Notes under the pieces: model-generated | The model's database searches: none | What the model was told of the DNA's origin: nothing | Seen by the model: only the letters and a program-made list of their open reading frames with translations | Program-made: the position numbers and the translations under genes | Source of the DNA: Thiocystis violacea | Lineage (GTDB): Bacteria; Pseudomonadota; Gammaproteobacteria; Chromatiales; Chromatiaceae | Reading direction: 5' to 3' | Assembly (NCBI RefSeq): GCF_016583565.1 | Contig: NZ_NRRF01000054.1 | Span: forward strand, 1 to 32,490 | DNA: 32,490 bases | Shown here: in pieces, positions 1-8,259 of the stretch | Position numbering within the stretch: position 1 is the stretch's first letter | How the letters are laid out: every line of letters starts with the position of its first letter

Positions 1-127
1 CTGGCCTTCCCCGCAAGCGTGCTGGTGTTGCGGCTTTACATGGCCATCAACCACGCCTAGACGCGCTCGGGCCTAGAAACTCAAAGCCCCCTCCCCTCTT
101 CTTCCCTGGCGTGAACGCCTGGCGGTC
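1..127. repeat. Left copy of 127-bp terminal overlap (circular contig)
   Basis: Bases 1-127 are identical to 32364-32490. An exact 127-bp end overlap is what a k-mer assembler with k=127 leaves on a circular molecule, so the true molecule should be 32,363 bp. The repeat contains the 3' end of the small membrane-protein gene 32085-32423, and that gene is complete only at the right end. Confidence 0.93.
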
Positions 128-151
128 GCACCTAGGTCAAGAAAATAGTGC

Positions 152-215
152 ATACGATACAAATCGTTTGTATCGTATTTTTTTGTAGTATGTTGTATAC
201 TACTACATACTACAA
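152..215. promoter_or_regulatory. Two dyads upstream of kfrA-like gene
   Basis: Two perfect inverted repeats lie side by side. Arms 152-163 (ATACGATACAAA) and 167-178 are separated by 3 nt. Arms 183-192 (TTGTAGTATG) and 206-215 are separated by 13 nt. They end about 20 nt before the chosen start codon, the position of an autoregulatory operator. The first dyad contains the CGATACAAA core that recurs at 1234-1263 and upstream of parA. Binding by KfrA or the ribbon-helix-helix protein is inferred. Confidence 0.7.
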
Positions 216-236
216 AAGCGCTTGAGGCCCATCACG

Positions 237-1178
237 ATGCCTACCCAAGAAGAAATCCACGCAGTTGCCACCGAGATCGAGACCAGCGGTGAAAAGGTGA
301 CCTTGGCCGCTGTCCGAGCCAAGCTCGCCGAACGCTTTGGCGGTGGCGGCGGGAGCTACACCACGATCAGCGAAGCCCTTAAACGCTGGCGGTCCGAGCG
401 AAAGCAGCAGGAGCGCGCGCCCGAGCTGCCGATTCCAGAAACGGTGCGTGAGGCAATGGAGTTGGCGGGCCGCAAGATTCACCAGGCCGCCCTCGAAGTG
501 GCGCACGGTGAGATTGAAGCCATGAAGTCGGCGCTAGAACTCAAGGAACGAGAGCTGAATCAGGAACGGGCGGAAGCCCTGGCACTGGCGGACCAACTGG
601 GCGAGGACCTCGAACGGACCAGAGAGGAAAGAACCGCGCTCGCGGCGAAGCTGGAAGACGCCCAGGAAAGAGGCGCCAAGGCTTCGGCCCTGGCAGAAGA
701 GAGGAAGGAACGACTGCACGTCCTGGAGGCCACAGCAAAAACCGCTCGCCAGGAGACCGAAGCACTGAGGCAAGAAGCCACGCAATTGACCGAGCGCTTG
801 GCCAACCGGGACACCGAGATCACGGCCATGAAGACGGCGCTTGGGGCAAAGGAGGAGGAACGCGTAAAAGCCCTGGCACTGAGCGAGGAGCTGAGAAAGG
901 AGCTGGAGCGGCTCAAGGAAGAAAAGGCCGGTCTTGCGACAAAACTAGAAGATGCCCAAGAAAGGGACTCGCGCGCTGCCACCCTGGCAGAAGAGTACAA
1001 GGAGCGGATCGGAAAACTTGAGCGCGCGGTCACGAACGCCCTGGAAAATGGCGAAGCGCTCCGCACAGAGCACGCGCGATTGAGCGAGCGCCTGGCCAAT
1101 CGGGACGCGGAGGCAAAGCGCCTTCAACAACAGGTCAGCGAGCTACAAGCAAAGCTCGTTTCCCCAAAGACGAAGTAA
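237..1178 (+). CDS. kfrA: KfrA-like plasmid DNA-binding coiled-coil protein
   Basis: The N-terminal ~60 residues match the KfrA_N plasmid DNA-binding domain (TLAAVRAKLAERFGGGG and the SYTTISEALKRW segment). The remainder, roughly residues 85-310, is one long charged coiled coil rich in E, K, R, A and L. KfrA proteins of IncP/IncU-type plasmids repress their own promoter and support stable maintenance by forming elongated filamentous multimers. I chose ATG 237 (313 aa) over an upstream TTG at 222 because GAGG at 224-227 gives a good ribosome-binding site. Within the coiled coil a block of about 98 residues is duplicated in tandem: AALKLEDAQER-type and ERLANRD-type landmarks recur 294 bp apart. 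The two dyads upstream are its likely operator. The match is by domain architecture, not a database search. Confidence 0.85.
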   Translation: MPTQEEIHAVATEIETSGEKVTLAAVRAKLAERFGGGGGSYTTISEALKRWRSERKQQERAPELPIPETVREAMELAGRKIHQAALEVAHGEIEAMKSALELKERELNQERAEALALADQLGEDLERTREERTALAAKLEDAQERGAKASALAEERKERLHVLEATAKTARQETEALRQEATQLTERLANRDTEITAMKTALGAKEEERVKALALSEELRKELERLKEEKAGLATKLEDAQERDSRAATLAEEYKERIGKLERAVTNALENGEALRTEHARLSERLANRDAEAKRLQQQVSELQAKLVSPKTK

Positions 1179-1208
1179 CCGGCCGGTGCCCGCGACAGAC
1201 CAGAAATA

Positions 1209-1263
1209 GCACATACGATAAAAATCGTTATAACGATACAAATAATATATATCATTTGTATCG
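1209..1263. promoter_or_regulatory. CGATACAAAT dyad between kfrA and partition operon
   Basis: Arms CGATACAAAT (1234-1243) and ATTTGTATCG (1254-1263) form a perfect inverted repeat with a 10-nt AT spacer. They are preceded by a related half-site (ATACGATAAAAATCG, 1213-1227). The element sits in the 94-bp gap where kfrA (plus strand) and the partition genes (minus strand) converge, so it cannot be an ordinary promoter operator. A centromere (parS-like) role or bidirectional termination are alternatives. Confidence 0.6.
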
Positions 1264-1272
1264 GTTATATCG

Positions 1273-1659
1273 TTAATCGTCACTTCTCGGCCGACCGGGT
1301 GTTAGCCGCTCGATGGCCCCGAGGGCATTTTTCAGGTCCGCCTGAGTCATGGCGGCAAGCACCTTGAGACCGGCGCGCACGATCTCGCTCTTGTTCGCCT
1401 CGACACCGGCCTTCATGCAAGAGCGCTTCACCTGTGCGATCAGGGCATAGTCGTCCTCTGGCAAGGTAAAGGTATCGCGGATGGTCTTTGGACGCTTTGG
1501 CGCTGCGGGCTTGGGTTTCGCAACCCTACCCTTCTCCTCGGCGCTCGGTGCCGGTTTCCCGGTCCCCAGGACCGATTCCGCCTTCGAGAATCGATCCTGA
1601 AACGACTCTTTTTCGGTCTCGACAGACTTTGCCAAGGCCGCTTTCATATCCTTAGCCAT
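1273..1659 (-). CDS. Ribbon-helix-helix partition/centromere-binding protein
   Basis: 128 aa. Residues 1-58 are charged, low-complexity and probably flexible. Residues about 61-105 have a ribbon-helix-helix pattern: a short strand (RDTFTLPE), a helix, the turn near residues 84-90, and a second helix starting SEIVRAGLKVL. This layout (disordered N-terminus plus C-terminal RHH fold) is that of the small ParB-type partners of type Ib ParA ATPases, such as ParG, which bind centromere repeats and repress the operon. It overlaps parA by 8 nt and has an excellent ribosome-binding site (AAAGGAGGTGG) just upstream, so it is translationally coupled as the second gene of the par operon. No specific family name is assigned. 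Confidence 0.8.
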   Translation of the reverse strand: MAKDMKAALAKSVETEKESFQDRFSKAESVLGTGKPAPSAEEKGRVAKPKPAAPKRPKTIRDTFTLPEDDYALIAQVKRSCMKAGVEANKSEIVRAGLKVLAAMTQADLKNALGAIERLTPGRPRSDD

Positions 1660-2353
1660 TGTCCACCTCCTTTGCTGCGGGTGGTGTGTCCAAAATCCTC
1701 AGCACCTCGTCCACCAGGGCATCCACCTCCTCGATGGCCTGTCTCGCCTGAGCGCCTTGGTCATGCACGATGCCGCCAAAGACCGCCGCTCTGCGATAGG
1801 CCGTCCGCAGGTGCAAACAAGCGTCAGTAACGGGAATACCGAAATCCTTCAGCACATCGAGGGCATCTCGGGCAAGCGAGGTGTTGGGCTGGCACATGTT
1901 CGGGACAATCCGTGCCCGTAGCCCCTCGTTGATATCCCCGATGTTACTGATGAGCTGCTGAATCCCGGTTGCCGCCCAGAGGTCGGCGGGGGAGGGGATC
2001 ACCGGCACCAACACCAGGTCCGACACCAGCAGGGCACTTTGGGGCACCGGTGAATCGACTGCCGGTGGACAATCCACCACGATGTAATCGTAGTCATCGA
2101 CGAATTTCTGCACCTCGCGATGCACCTTTCCACCGGCGGCACTGAGCCCCGCGACCCTGGCGGGAAACGGTTTCCCGTCCTCGGCCGATGCCGCCCAACG
2201 TACCGCGGTGCCCTGTGGGTCGGCGTCAATCACCAACACCTTCTTGTCGCGTCGTCCAAAGCATCCGGCAAGCTGCATCGCGACGGTCGTCTTACCGCTG
2301 CCGCCTTTCTGATTTGCGACAGTGAGAATTTTTGCCATCATCCTGCTCACCAT
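1652..2353 (-). CDS. parA: ParA-family partition ATPase
   Basis: 233 aa. It has a deviant Walker A motif KGGSGKTT at residues 16-23, a Walker A' strand VLVIDADPQG at about 39-48, and a Walker B strand YIVVDCPPAV. Short ParA proteins (about 210-230 aa, no N-terminal HTH) are type Ib, in which the partner protein rather than ParA represses the operon. This fits the ribbon-helix-helix gene overlapping its 3' end. ParA forms ATP-dependent DNA-bound gradients on the nucleoid that pull plasmid copies apart. The start is uncertain: ATG 2353 has no clear ribosome-binding site, while ATG 2341 or 2338 follow AGCAGG closely. The AT-rich repeats at 2360-2445 are the probable promoter/operator. Confidence 0.93.
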   Translation of the reverse strand: MVSRMMAKILTVANQKGGSGKTTVAMQLAGCFGRRDKKVLVIDADPQGTAVRWAASAEDGKPFPARVAGLSAAGGKVHREVQKFVDDYDYIVVDCPPAVDSPVPQSALLVSDLVLVPVIPSPADLWAATGIQQLISNIGDINEGLRARIVPNMCQPNTSLARDALDVLKDFGIPVTDACLHLRTAYRRAAVFGGIVHDQGAQARQAIEEVDALVDEVLRILDTPPAAKEVDNG

Positions 2354-2359
2354 TAATCA

Positions 2360-2445
2360 GTTAATATTTTACAAATCATATATATAGTTAATATTGTTTG
2401 TATCGTAAATACTTTTAGTATGATTTATATTGTTTGCATCGAATT
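2360..2445. promoter_or_regulatory. AT-rich direct repeats upstream of parA
   Basis: Two 15-bp direct repeats differing at one base, ATATTGTTTGTATCG (2391-2405) and ATATTGTTTGCATCG (2427-2441), sit 36 bp apart in a very AT-rich stretch just upstream of parA (minus strand). The shared TTTGTATCG core is the half-site of the dyads at 152-178 and 1234-1263. This is the expected place for a par operator and centromere bound by the ribbon-helix-helix protein; binding is inferred. Confidence 0.6.
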
Positions 2446-2484
2446 ATAGAGGGCGCGTGACGGTCGCGCAAAGCAAAACGCCTT

Positions 2485-2943
2485 GGTGAGAGGATTTGGT
2501 CACCAGACAGGTGCGGGTATGGACCATCTTCCCGGTTCGGGTCGACAAGCAGGGTTTGGAGGGCATTCAGAAATGCTCCTCAGACGCGCTGAGAGGCTGC
2601 TCACGGGGTTTTGTGGGGTTGGCACGACCGAACCACCGCATCGGACCGCTTTTCGCGCTCAGAGGGCATTTCTCGGCCTCCTAAGAAGAATCCAAAAGAA
2701 AAACAACAACATTTCACTTGGTTATTCTCAAAGGTGAGAGGATTTGGTCGGATTTTCGCCCTTGTTGTTGTTTTAATATATTTAACATATTTAAGGGACC
2801 GCGTAAGTTATTGTTTTTATTTTGCTTTTAGGGGTCATAGGTGAGAAGATTTGGTCTTAAATGTGAGAAGATTTGGTCCTTCAGGTGAGAAGATTTGGTC
2901 CGGAAAAGTGAGAAGATTTGGTCATAGGTGAGAAGATTTGGTC
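2485..2943 (+). repeat. Iteron array of the replication origin
   Basis: Seven direct copies of a 17-bp iteron, consensus GGTGAGAAGATTTGGTC, start at 2485, 2733, 2840, 2862, 2884, 2907 and 2927. The last five form a tight array with 20-23 bp spacing, about two helical turns. The first two carry GAGG in place of GAAG and are isolated upstream, 248 bp apart. Iterons just upstream of a Rep_3 gene are the Rep monomer-binding sites of theta-replicating plasmids. Between the isolated and clustered copies lies an AT-rich tract (about 2752-2835) that could be the unwinding element. Confidence 0.93.
2752..2835. other. AT-rich tract, candidate DNA-unwinding element of oriV
   Basis: A run of T/A-rich sequence including TTTTAATATATTTAACATAT adjoins the iteron cluster. 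In iteron plasmids the melting region is normally AT-rich and beside the iterons and DnaA box. The assignment is by position and composition only. Confidence 0.55.
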
Positions 2944-2950
2944 AGGCGCC

Positions 2951-2959
2951 TGTGGATAA
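2951..2959 (-). other. Perfect DnaA box
   Basis: TGTGGATAA on the plus strand is the exact complement of the consensus DnaA box TTATCCACA. It lies 8 bp after the last iteron, a normal place for host DnaA to be recruited at an iteron origin. Confidence 0.85.
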
Positions 2960-2986
2960 CTTCATGGTGGATTTGCCCTCAGTGAT

Positions 2987-3020
2987 AGGTGAGATTTTAT
3001 GCTTTGACAAAATCTTACCT
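2987..3020. promoter_or_regulatory. Inverted iteron half-site dyad in rep promoter
   Basis: AGGTGAGATTTT (2987-2998) faces AAAATCTTACCT (3009-3020) with one mismatched pair. The arms resemble the first half of the iteron. In iteron plasmids Rep dimers bind such an inverted repeat overlapping the rep promoter and repress it, so this is the likely autoregulatory operator. Confidence 0.75.
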
Positions 3021-3039
3021 GTGTTTAAGTATGGGGGAC

Positions 3040-4362
3040 ATGGACTTACTGGAGCAGACCCTCTTTTACAAGCCGACTGGCACGGTTCAGATCGCCAATA
3101 ACTTCACGCTCATCGAGCGTAAAATTCTAAATGCCATCATCTGGCACTCCCAAAAACACAAATTTAAGCCGGGCGAGCACGCGCTTCCGATACGCGATGT
3201 GTTCCATCTCATCGGTCTTGACAGCAGCCGTAATCAGGACGTGCTCAAGGATGCTATCCGAAGCCTGGTCGGCACGGTTGTCGAGTGGAATATCTTGGGT
3301 GCCGATCGTGTTGACGAGTGGGGGGTTTGTACATTTCTTGCGAGCGGCGTGATCCGTAACGGGAAGCTCCAGTACATTCTTAATCCCAAAATTGTTGAGA
3401 AAATCAATCAACCAACGCTTTACGCAAAGATTCAGCTCCTGGTACAAAGCCAGATTCGCAAGCGTCATGCCCTTGTCCTTTATGAGTTCTTTCTCGATGC
3501 CTTAAGCCGCTTACAAAAAACATCCGTTCGTGTTGTCGTGCCAGTTGTTCAAGTCTACGAACTACTCTCTGTCAATACGGAAATGGGTTATAAGTTTTTT
3601 AATCGGGATGTCATTAAACCTAGCCTCGCAGAAATCACAAAACACACAGATGTGGAAGTGACCTATGAAGCGAACAAGGATGGGCGTAGAGTGGTTGAGC
3701 TAGTTTTTAACGTCAAGAAAAAAGATAGTTTTCAACTTTCTCTCGACTTTGATTCCGGACGGCTTGATCACGTCGAAAAACTCGAAGAAGCACGATCGGC
3801 AAATAGGGTAGGGGGTCTACAAGCACTCCTTGAGCATTATGGTGTTGGAAAGCGAAAGGCACAGGCGCTCATAAAAACTTATGATGATGAGCGTATCCGT
3901 GGAAACATTGAAAAATTGCTACAAGAGAAAAGAAGTGGCAAGACTATTAACAATGTTCCCGCGTATCTCGTAAAAGCGATTGAAGAGGATTATCGTCCAA
4001 AACCATCGCCAAAAGAGCAGGAAGAGGAGCAAGCAAGACGAAAACGTGAAGCGGCGGCGAAGAAGAAAAAAGAACGTGAGGCCCTCAAGGCCGAGTGGGA
4101 GCGGTTTCGCATGGAGCGCACCAGGGAGTATTTCGCCAAGCAACCGCCCGAGTGGCAAGAGGAAAAGCGGCAGACGTTCTTGAAAACCCTTGAAGGGGAG
4201 GGGAGTTCCGATGTCGTGCGAGCGAGCCTGCGAAAGAACGGCTTTGAGAGCCCCATGGTGCAAGGGATGTTCTTTACCGAGTTACGCGAGGAGCTTCTCA
4301 CGCGACCCGAAGAGCTGGAGTTTGAGAAATATGTGGATTTTCAGAAATCTAAAAATAGTTAA
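3040..4362 (+). CDS. rep: Rep_3-family replication initiator
   Basis: About 440 aa from ATG 3040, chosen because GGGGGA immediately precedes it. ATG 3031 and a GTG at 2989 are in frame, but the GTG lies inside the operator. The first ~240 residues look like the Rep_3 fold (two winged-helix domains): NNFTLIERKILNAIIWHSQ near the start, then the YEFFLDALSRL and YELLSVNTEMGYKFFNRDV segments. The protein would bind the upstream iterons as a monomer to open the origin. The C-terminal ~170 residues are lysine/arginine/glutamate rich with a helical region, an extension beyond the minimal Rep_3 core. The stop codon lies inside the perfect dyad 4359-4391. Confidence 0.92.
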   Translation: MDLLEQTLFYKPTGTVQIANNFTLIERKILNAIIWHSQKHKFKPGEHALPIRDVFHLIGLDSSRNQDVLKDAIRSLVGTVVEWNILGADRVDEWGVCTFLASGVIRNGKLQYILNPKIVEKINQPTLYAKIQLLVQSQIRKRHALVLYEFFLDALSRLQKTSVRVVVPVVQVYELLSVNTEMGYKFFNRDVIKPSLAEITKHTDVEVTYEANKDGRRVVELVFNVKKKDSFQLSLDFDSGRLDHVEKLEEARSANRVGGLQALLEHYGVGKRKAQALIKTYDDERIRGNIEKLLQEKRSGKTINNVPAYLVKAIEEDYRPKPSPKEQEEEQARRKREAAAKKKKEREALKAEWERFRMERTREYFAKQPPEWQEEKRQTFLKTLEGEGSSDVVRASLRKNGFESPMVQGMFFTELREELLTRPEELEFEKYVDFQKSKNS

Positions 4363-4391
4363 TATAGTATAAATCGTTAATACTATATTAA
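4359..4391. promoter_or_regulatory. Perfect 12-bp dyad between rep and hsdM
   Basis: Arms TTAATATAGTAT (4359-4370) and ATACTATATTAA (4380-4391) are perfectly complementary around a 9-nt loop, AAATCGTTA. The dyad overlaps the rep stop codon and ends 25 nt before hsdM. It resembles the other AT dyads of the plasmid in size, and its loop carries ATCGTTA. It is probably an operator for the R-M operon; a weak terminator is the alternative. Confidence 0.6.
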
Positions 4392-4416
4392 TTGAACGAT
4401 TGAGTGAGATCGGGCA

Positions 4417-5968
<1,552 letters not shown>

Positions 5969-5976
<8 letters not shown>

Positions 5977-7267
5977 GTGGATGCCAGTAACATTGGGAGA
6001 TGTGGTTTATGTTCAAGGGGGATTTGCTTTTAAGAGCAGAGACTTTACTACAGATGGAATTCCCGTCCTCAAAATCAAGAATGTTCGTGAACGTGAAGTA
6101 GACGTTACGGAAGTAGCTTTCGTGGATCAGAAAGTTGCTGATCGAGCGTCTAATTATTTTTGTAACTACGGTGATGTGCTTATTTCAATGACTGGTTCCG
6201 GGCCACAGGCCCCAAGTTCTGTTGTCGGAAGGGTCGCGAGATTTACAGGACCATGTAATCACTATTTAGTTAATCAACGAGTCGGGCGGTTTCAAATTAC
6301 GAAGCCCAACACCCTGGATCAGCGGTTTTTGTTTTTTTTATTGACCCAACCCGGACTTCAAGATGAGCTGGTTTCTAGCGCAACAGGTAGTGCAAACCAA
6401 GCTAATATCAGTGGTGCGCAAATAGGTAAGCTTTCGGTACTCATCCCCCCCCTCTCCACCCAAAAAGCCATTGCCTCCCTCCTAGGTGCCCTCGACGACA
6501 AGATAGAACTAAACCGCCAGACAAACGAAACCTTGGAGGCTCTCGCGCGGGCGATCTTCAAGGACTGGTTTGTGGATTTCGGCCCGACGCGCGCCAAGGC
6601 CGAAGGCCGTGAGCCCTACCTCGCCCCGGACCTCTGGGACCTCTTCCCCGACGCCCTCGATGATGAGGATAAGCCGGTGGGGTGGGAGACAGGAACCGTC
6701 GGTGAATGTTTCCATCTCACGATGGGCCAATCTCCCCCTGGCAGCACTTACAACGACGACGGCGATGGGCTTCCCTTCTTTCAAGGGCGAACAGATTTCG
6801 GTTTCCGGTATCCAGAGAATAGGAAATACTGCTCTGTTCCGACACGCATTGCACAGCCGGATGACACGCTCGTCAGCGTTCGTGCGCCGGTTGGAGACAT
6901 CAACATGGCTCGCGAGAAGTGTTGTATAGGGCGCGGTGTTGCTGCACTAAGGCACAAGTCCAGTTCGGTTTCTTTCACCTATTACTCGGCTTGGGCGATA
7001 CAGCAAGAGCTACAGCAATATGAGCATACCGGAACGGTTTTTGGTGCTATTAACAAAAAGCAGTTTGAAGCACTAAAGACAATCGAGCCTGTGCCAGAAA
7101 TGGTACACGTCTTTGAAGAATATGTCGGGCCTCTAGACCAGCGCATACGGGAAAGCGTCTCAGAAACACGAACCCTGGCCCAAACCCGCGATCTGCTGCT
7201 GCCCAAACTGATGTCCGGCGATATCCGCCTGCGCGAGGCCGAGAAGCTCGTGGAGGCCGTGGCATGA
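5969..7267 (+). CDS. hsdS: Type I R-M specificity subunit HsdS
   Basis: 432 aa with the usual repeat plan. Target-recognition domain 1 covers about residues 1-155, beginning WMPVTLGDVVYVQGGFAFKS. The central conserved helix pair is about 158-205 (PPLSTQKAIASLLGALDDKI, then FKDWFVDFGP). Domain 2 is about 235-375, and the C-terminal conserved helix ends LLPKLMSGDIRL. Each domain reads one half of the split target sequence. The first recognition domain is visibly more AT-rich than hsdM, as expected for exchangeable specificity segments. The target sequence cannot be read from the protein. It overlaps hsdM by 8 nt and the next gene by 4 nt. Confidence 0.96.
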
Positions 7268-8259
7268 CAGAAGCAACAGGTGACATAACCTTCCACTACC
7301 CGCCGGAATTGTTCAACCTGCTTGTTGACACCATTCCCCTGCTCAATCGCTCAAAAAAAGACGTGCTGCTCTTCTTTCGCGGCGCGGGCGTGACCTCGGT
7401 GATGTTAGGGGATTTGGAGCAACGCCTGAAAACAACCCCGAAAGAAATCAACAAGTACGAAATCACGCGGACTGTGCTCGACCGCCTGAATGCGCGCGGG
7501 GAGGCGACGCTACGCCAACGGCGCGAGGTGCTGCGTCGTGTCGTCGAATTCACCAACTTCGATTCATGCTGGACAGAGGATAAGCTCAAAGCCAAAGGGC
7601 TGATCGCCAGCATCCGCGAGGTGGTGAATCAGAAAGACGCTTTCACGCGTATCAATCAGGAGCGTGAGAAGGAACGGCAAGCGCGCCTCGCGCAAGCACA
7701 GGAAGCGGCAGGCGCGAAGCAGGAACGCCTTGCCAAGATCGACGCGGCAAAAGGTGAATTCTATAGCCTGTTTGCGACGGGCCTTACACCATCCGAGCGG
7801 GGCAAGAAACTGGAGTGGGCACTCAATAACCTGTTTCATGCTTACGGCATTCTGGTGCAGGAAGCCTTTCACGTCGTCGGCACAGCGGGTGAGGGCATCA
7901 TCGAGCAGATTGACGGGGTTATAGGTCTACAGGGCGCGCTCTATTTCGTGGAAATGAAATGGTACAAGGCCCCCGTCGGCAGAGCAGAAATCTCCGAGCA
8001 TCTTGTACGCCTCATGAGCCGTGCCGAGGCACGCGGCATTTTCATTTCCGCGAGTGATTACACGGAACCCGCTGTGACCACTGCGCGGGACTTCCTCCAG
8101 CACAAACTGATTGCCTTTGTGCATCTGGAAGAAATTGTGCGTGTGCTGGAGACGCAGGCAGAACTTGCGACGTATCTCGAAGAGAAAATCAATGCCGCGC
8201 AGATACACAAGAACCCTTATTTCAAACCGCTGACTTCCAGCGGGGCGAGGTCGGCATGA
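7264..8259 (+). CDS. Mrr-like restriction endonuclease embedded in the hsd operon
   Basis: 331 aa. Residues about 125-170 are a charged coiled coil. Residues about 170-300 look like an Mrr-cat PD-(D/E)xK nuclease: helix EWALNNLFHAYGI, then EGIIEQIDGVI with D217, the strand YFVEMKW with E230 and K232, and the helix and strand EISEHLVRLM and ARGIFISASD. Mrr-family enzymes usually cut methylated or otherwise modified DNA. The gene is coupled to both neighbours by 4-nt ATGA overlaps, so it is made stoichiometrically with HsdS and HsdR. That suggests a joint role: an extra nuclease of the type I complex, or a type IV activity complementing it. The N-terminal ~110 residues are not recognised. Confidence 0.85.
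   Translation: MTEATGDITFHYPPELFNLLVDTIPLLNRSKKDVLLFFRGAGVTSVMLGDLEQRLKTTPKEINKYEITRTVLDRLNARGEATLRQRREVLRRVVEFTNFDSCWTEDKLKAKGLIASIREVVNQKDAFTRINQEREKERQARLAQAQEAAGAKQERLAKIDAAKGEFYSLFATGLTPSERGKKLEWALNNLFHAYGILVQEAFHVVGTAGEGIIEQIDGVIGLQGALYFVEMKWYKAPVGRAEISEHLVRLMSRAEARGIFISASDYTEPAVTTARDFLQHKLIAFVHLEEIVRVLETQAELATYLEEKINAAQIHKNPYFKPLTSSGARSA

Noticed and set aside
2840..2943. CRISPR array
   Set aside because: The 17-bp repeats with 3-6-bp gaps are iterons next to a Rep_3 gene, with no true spacers and no cas genes.
2989..3039. Upstream GTG start for rep
   Set aside because: This start lies inside the autoregulatory dyad with no ribosome-binding site; ATG 3040 follows GGGGGA.
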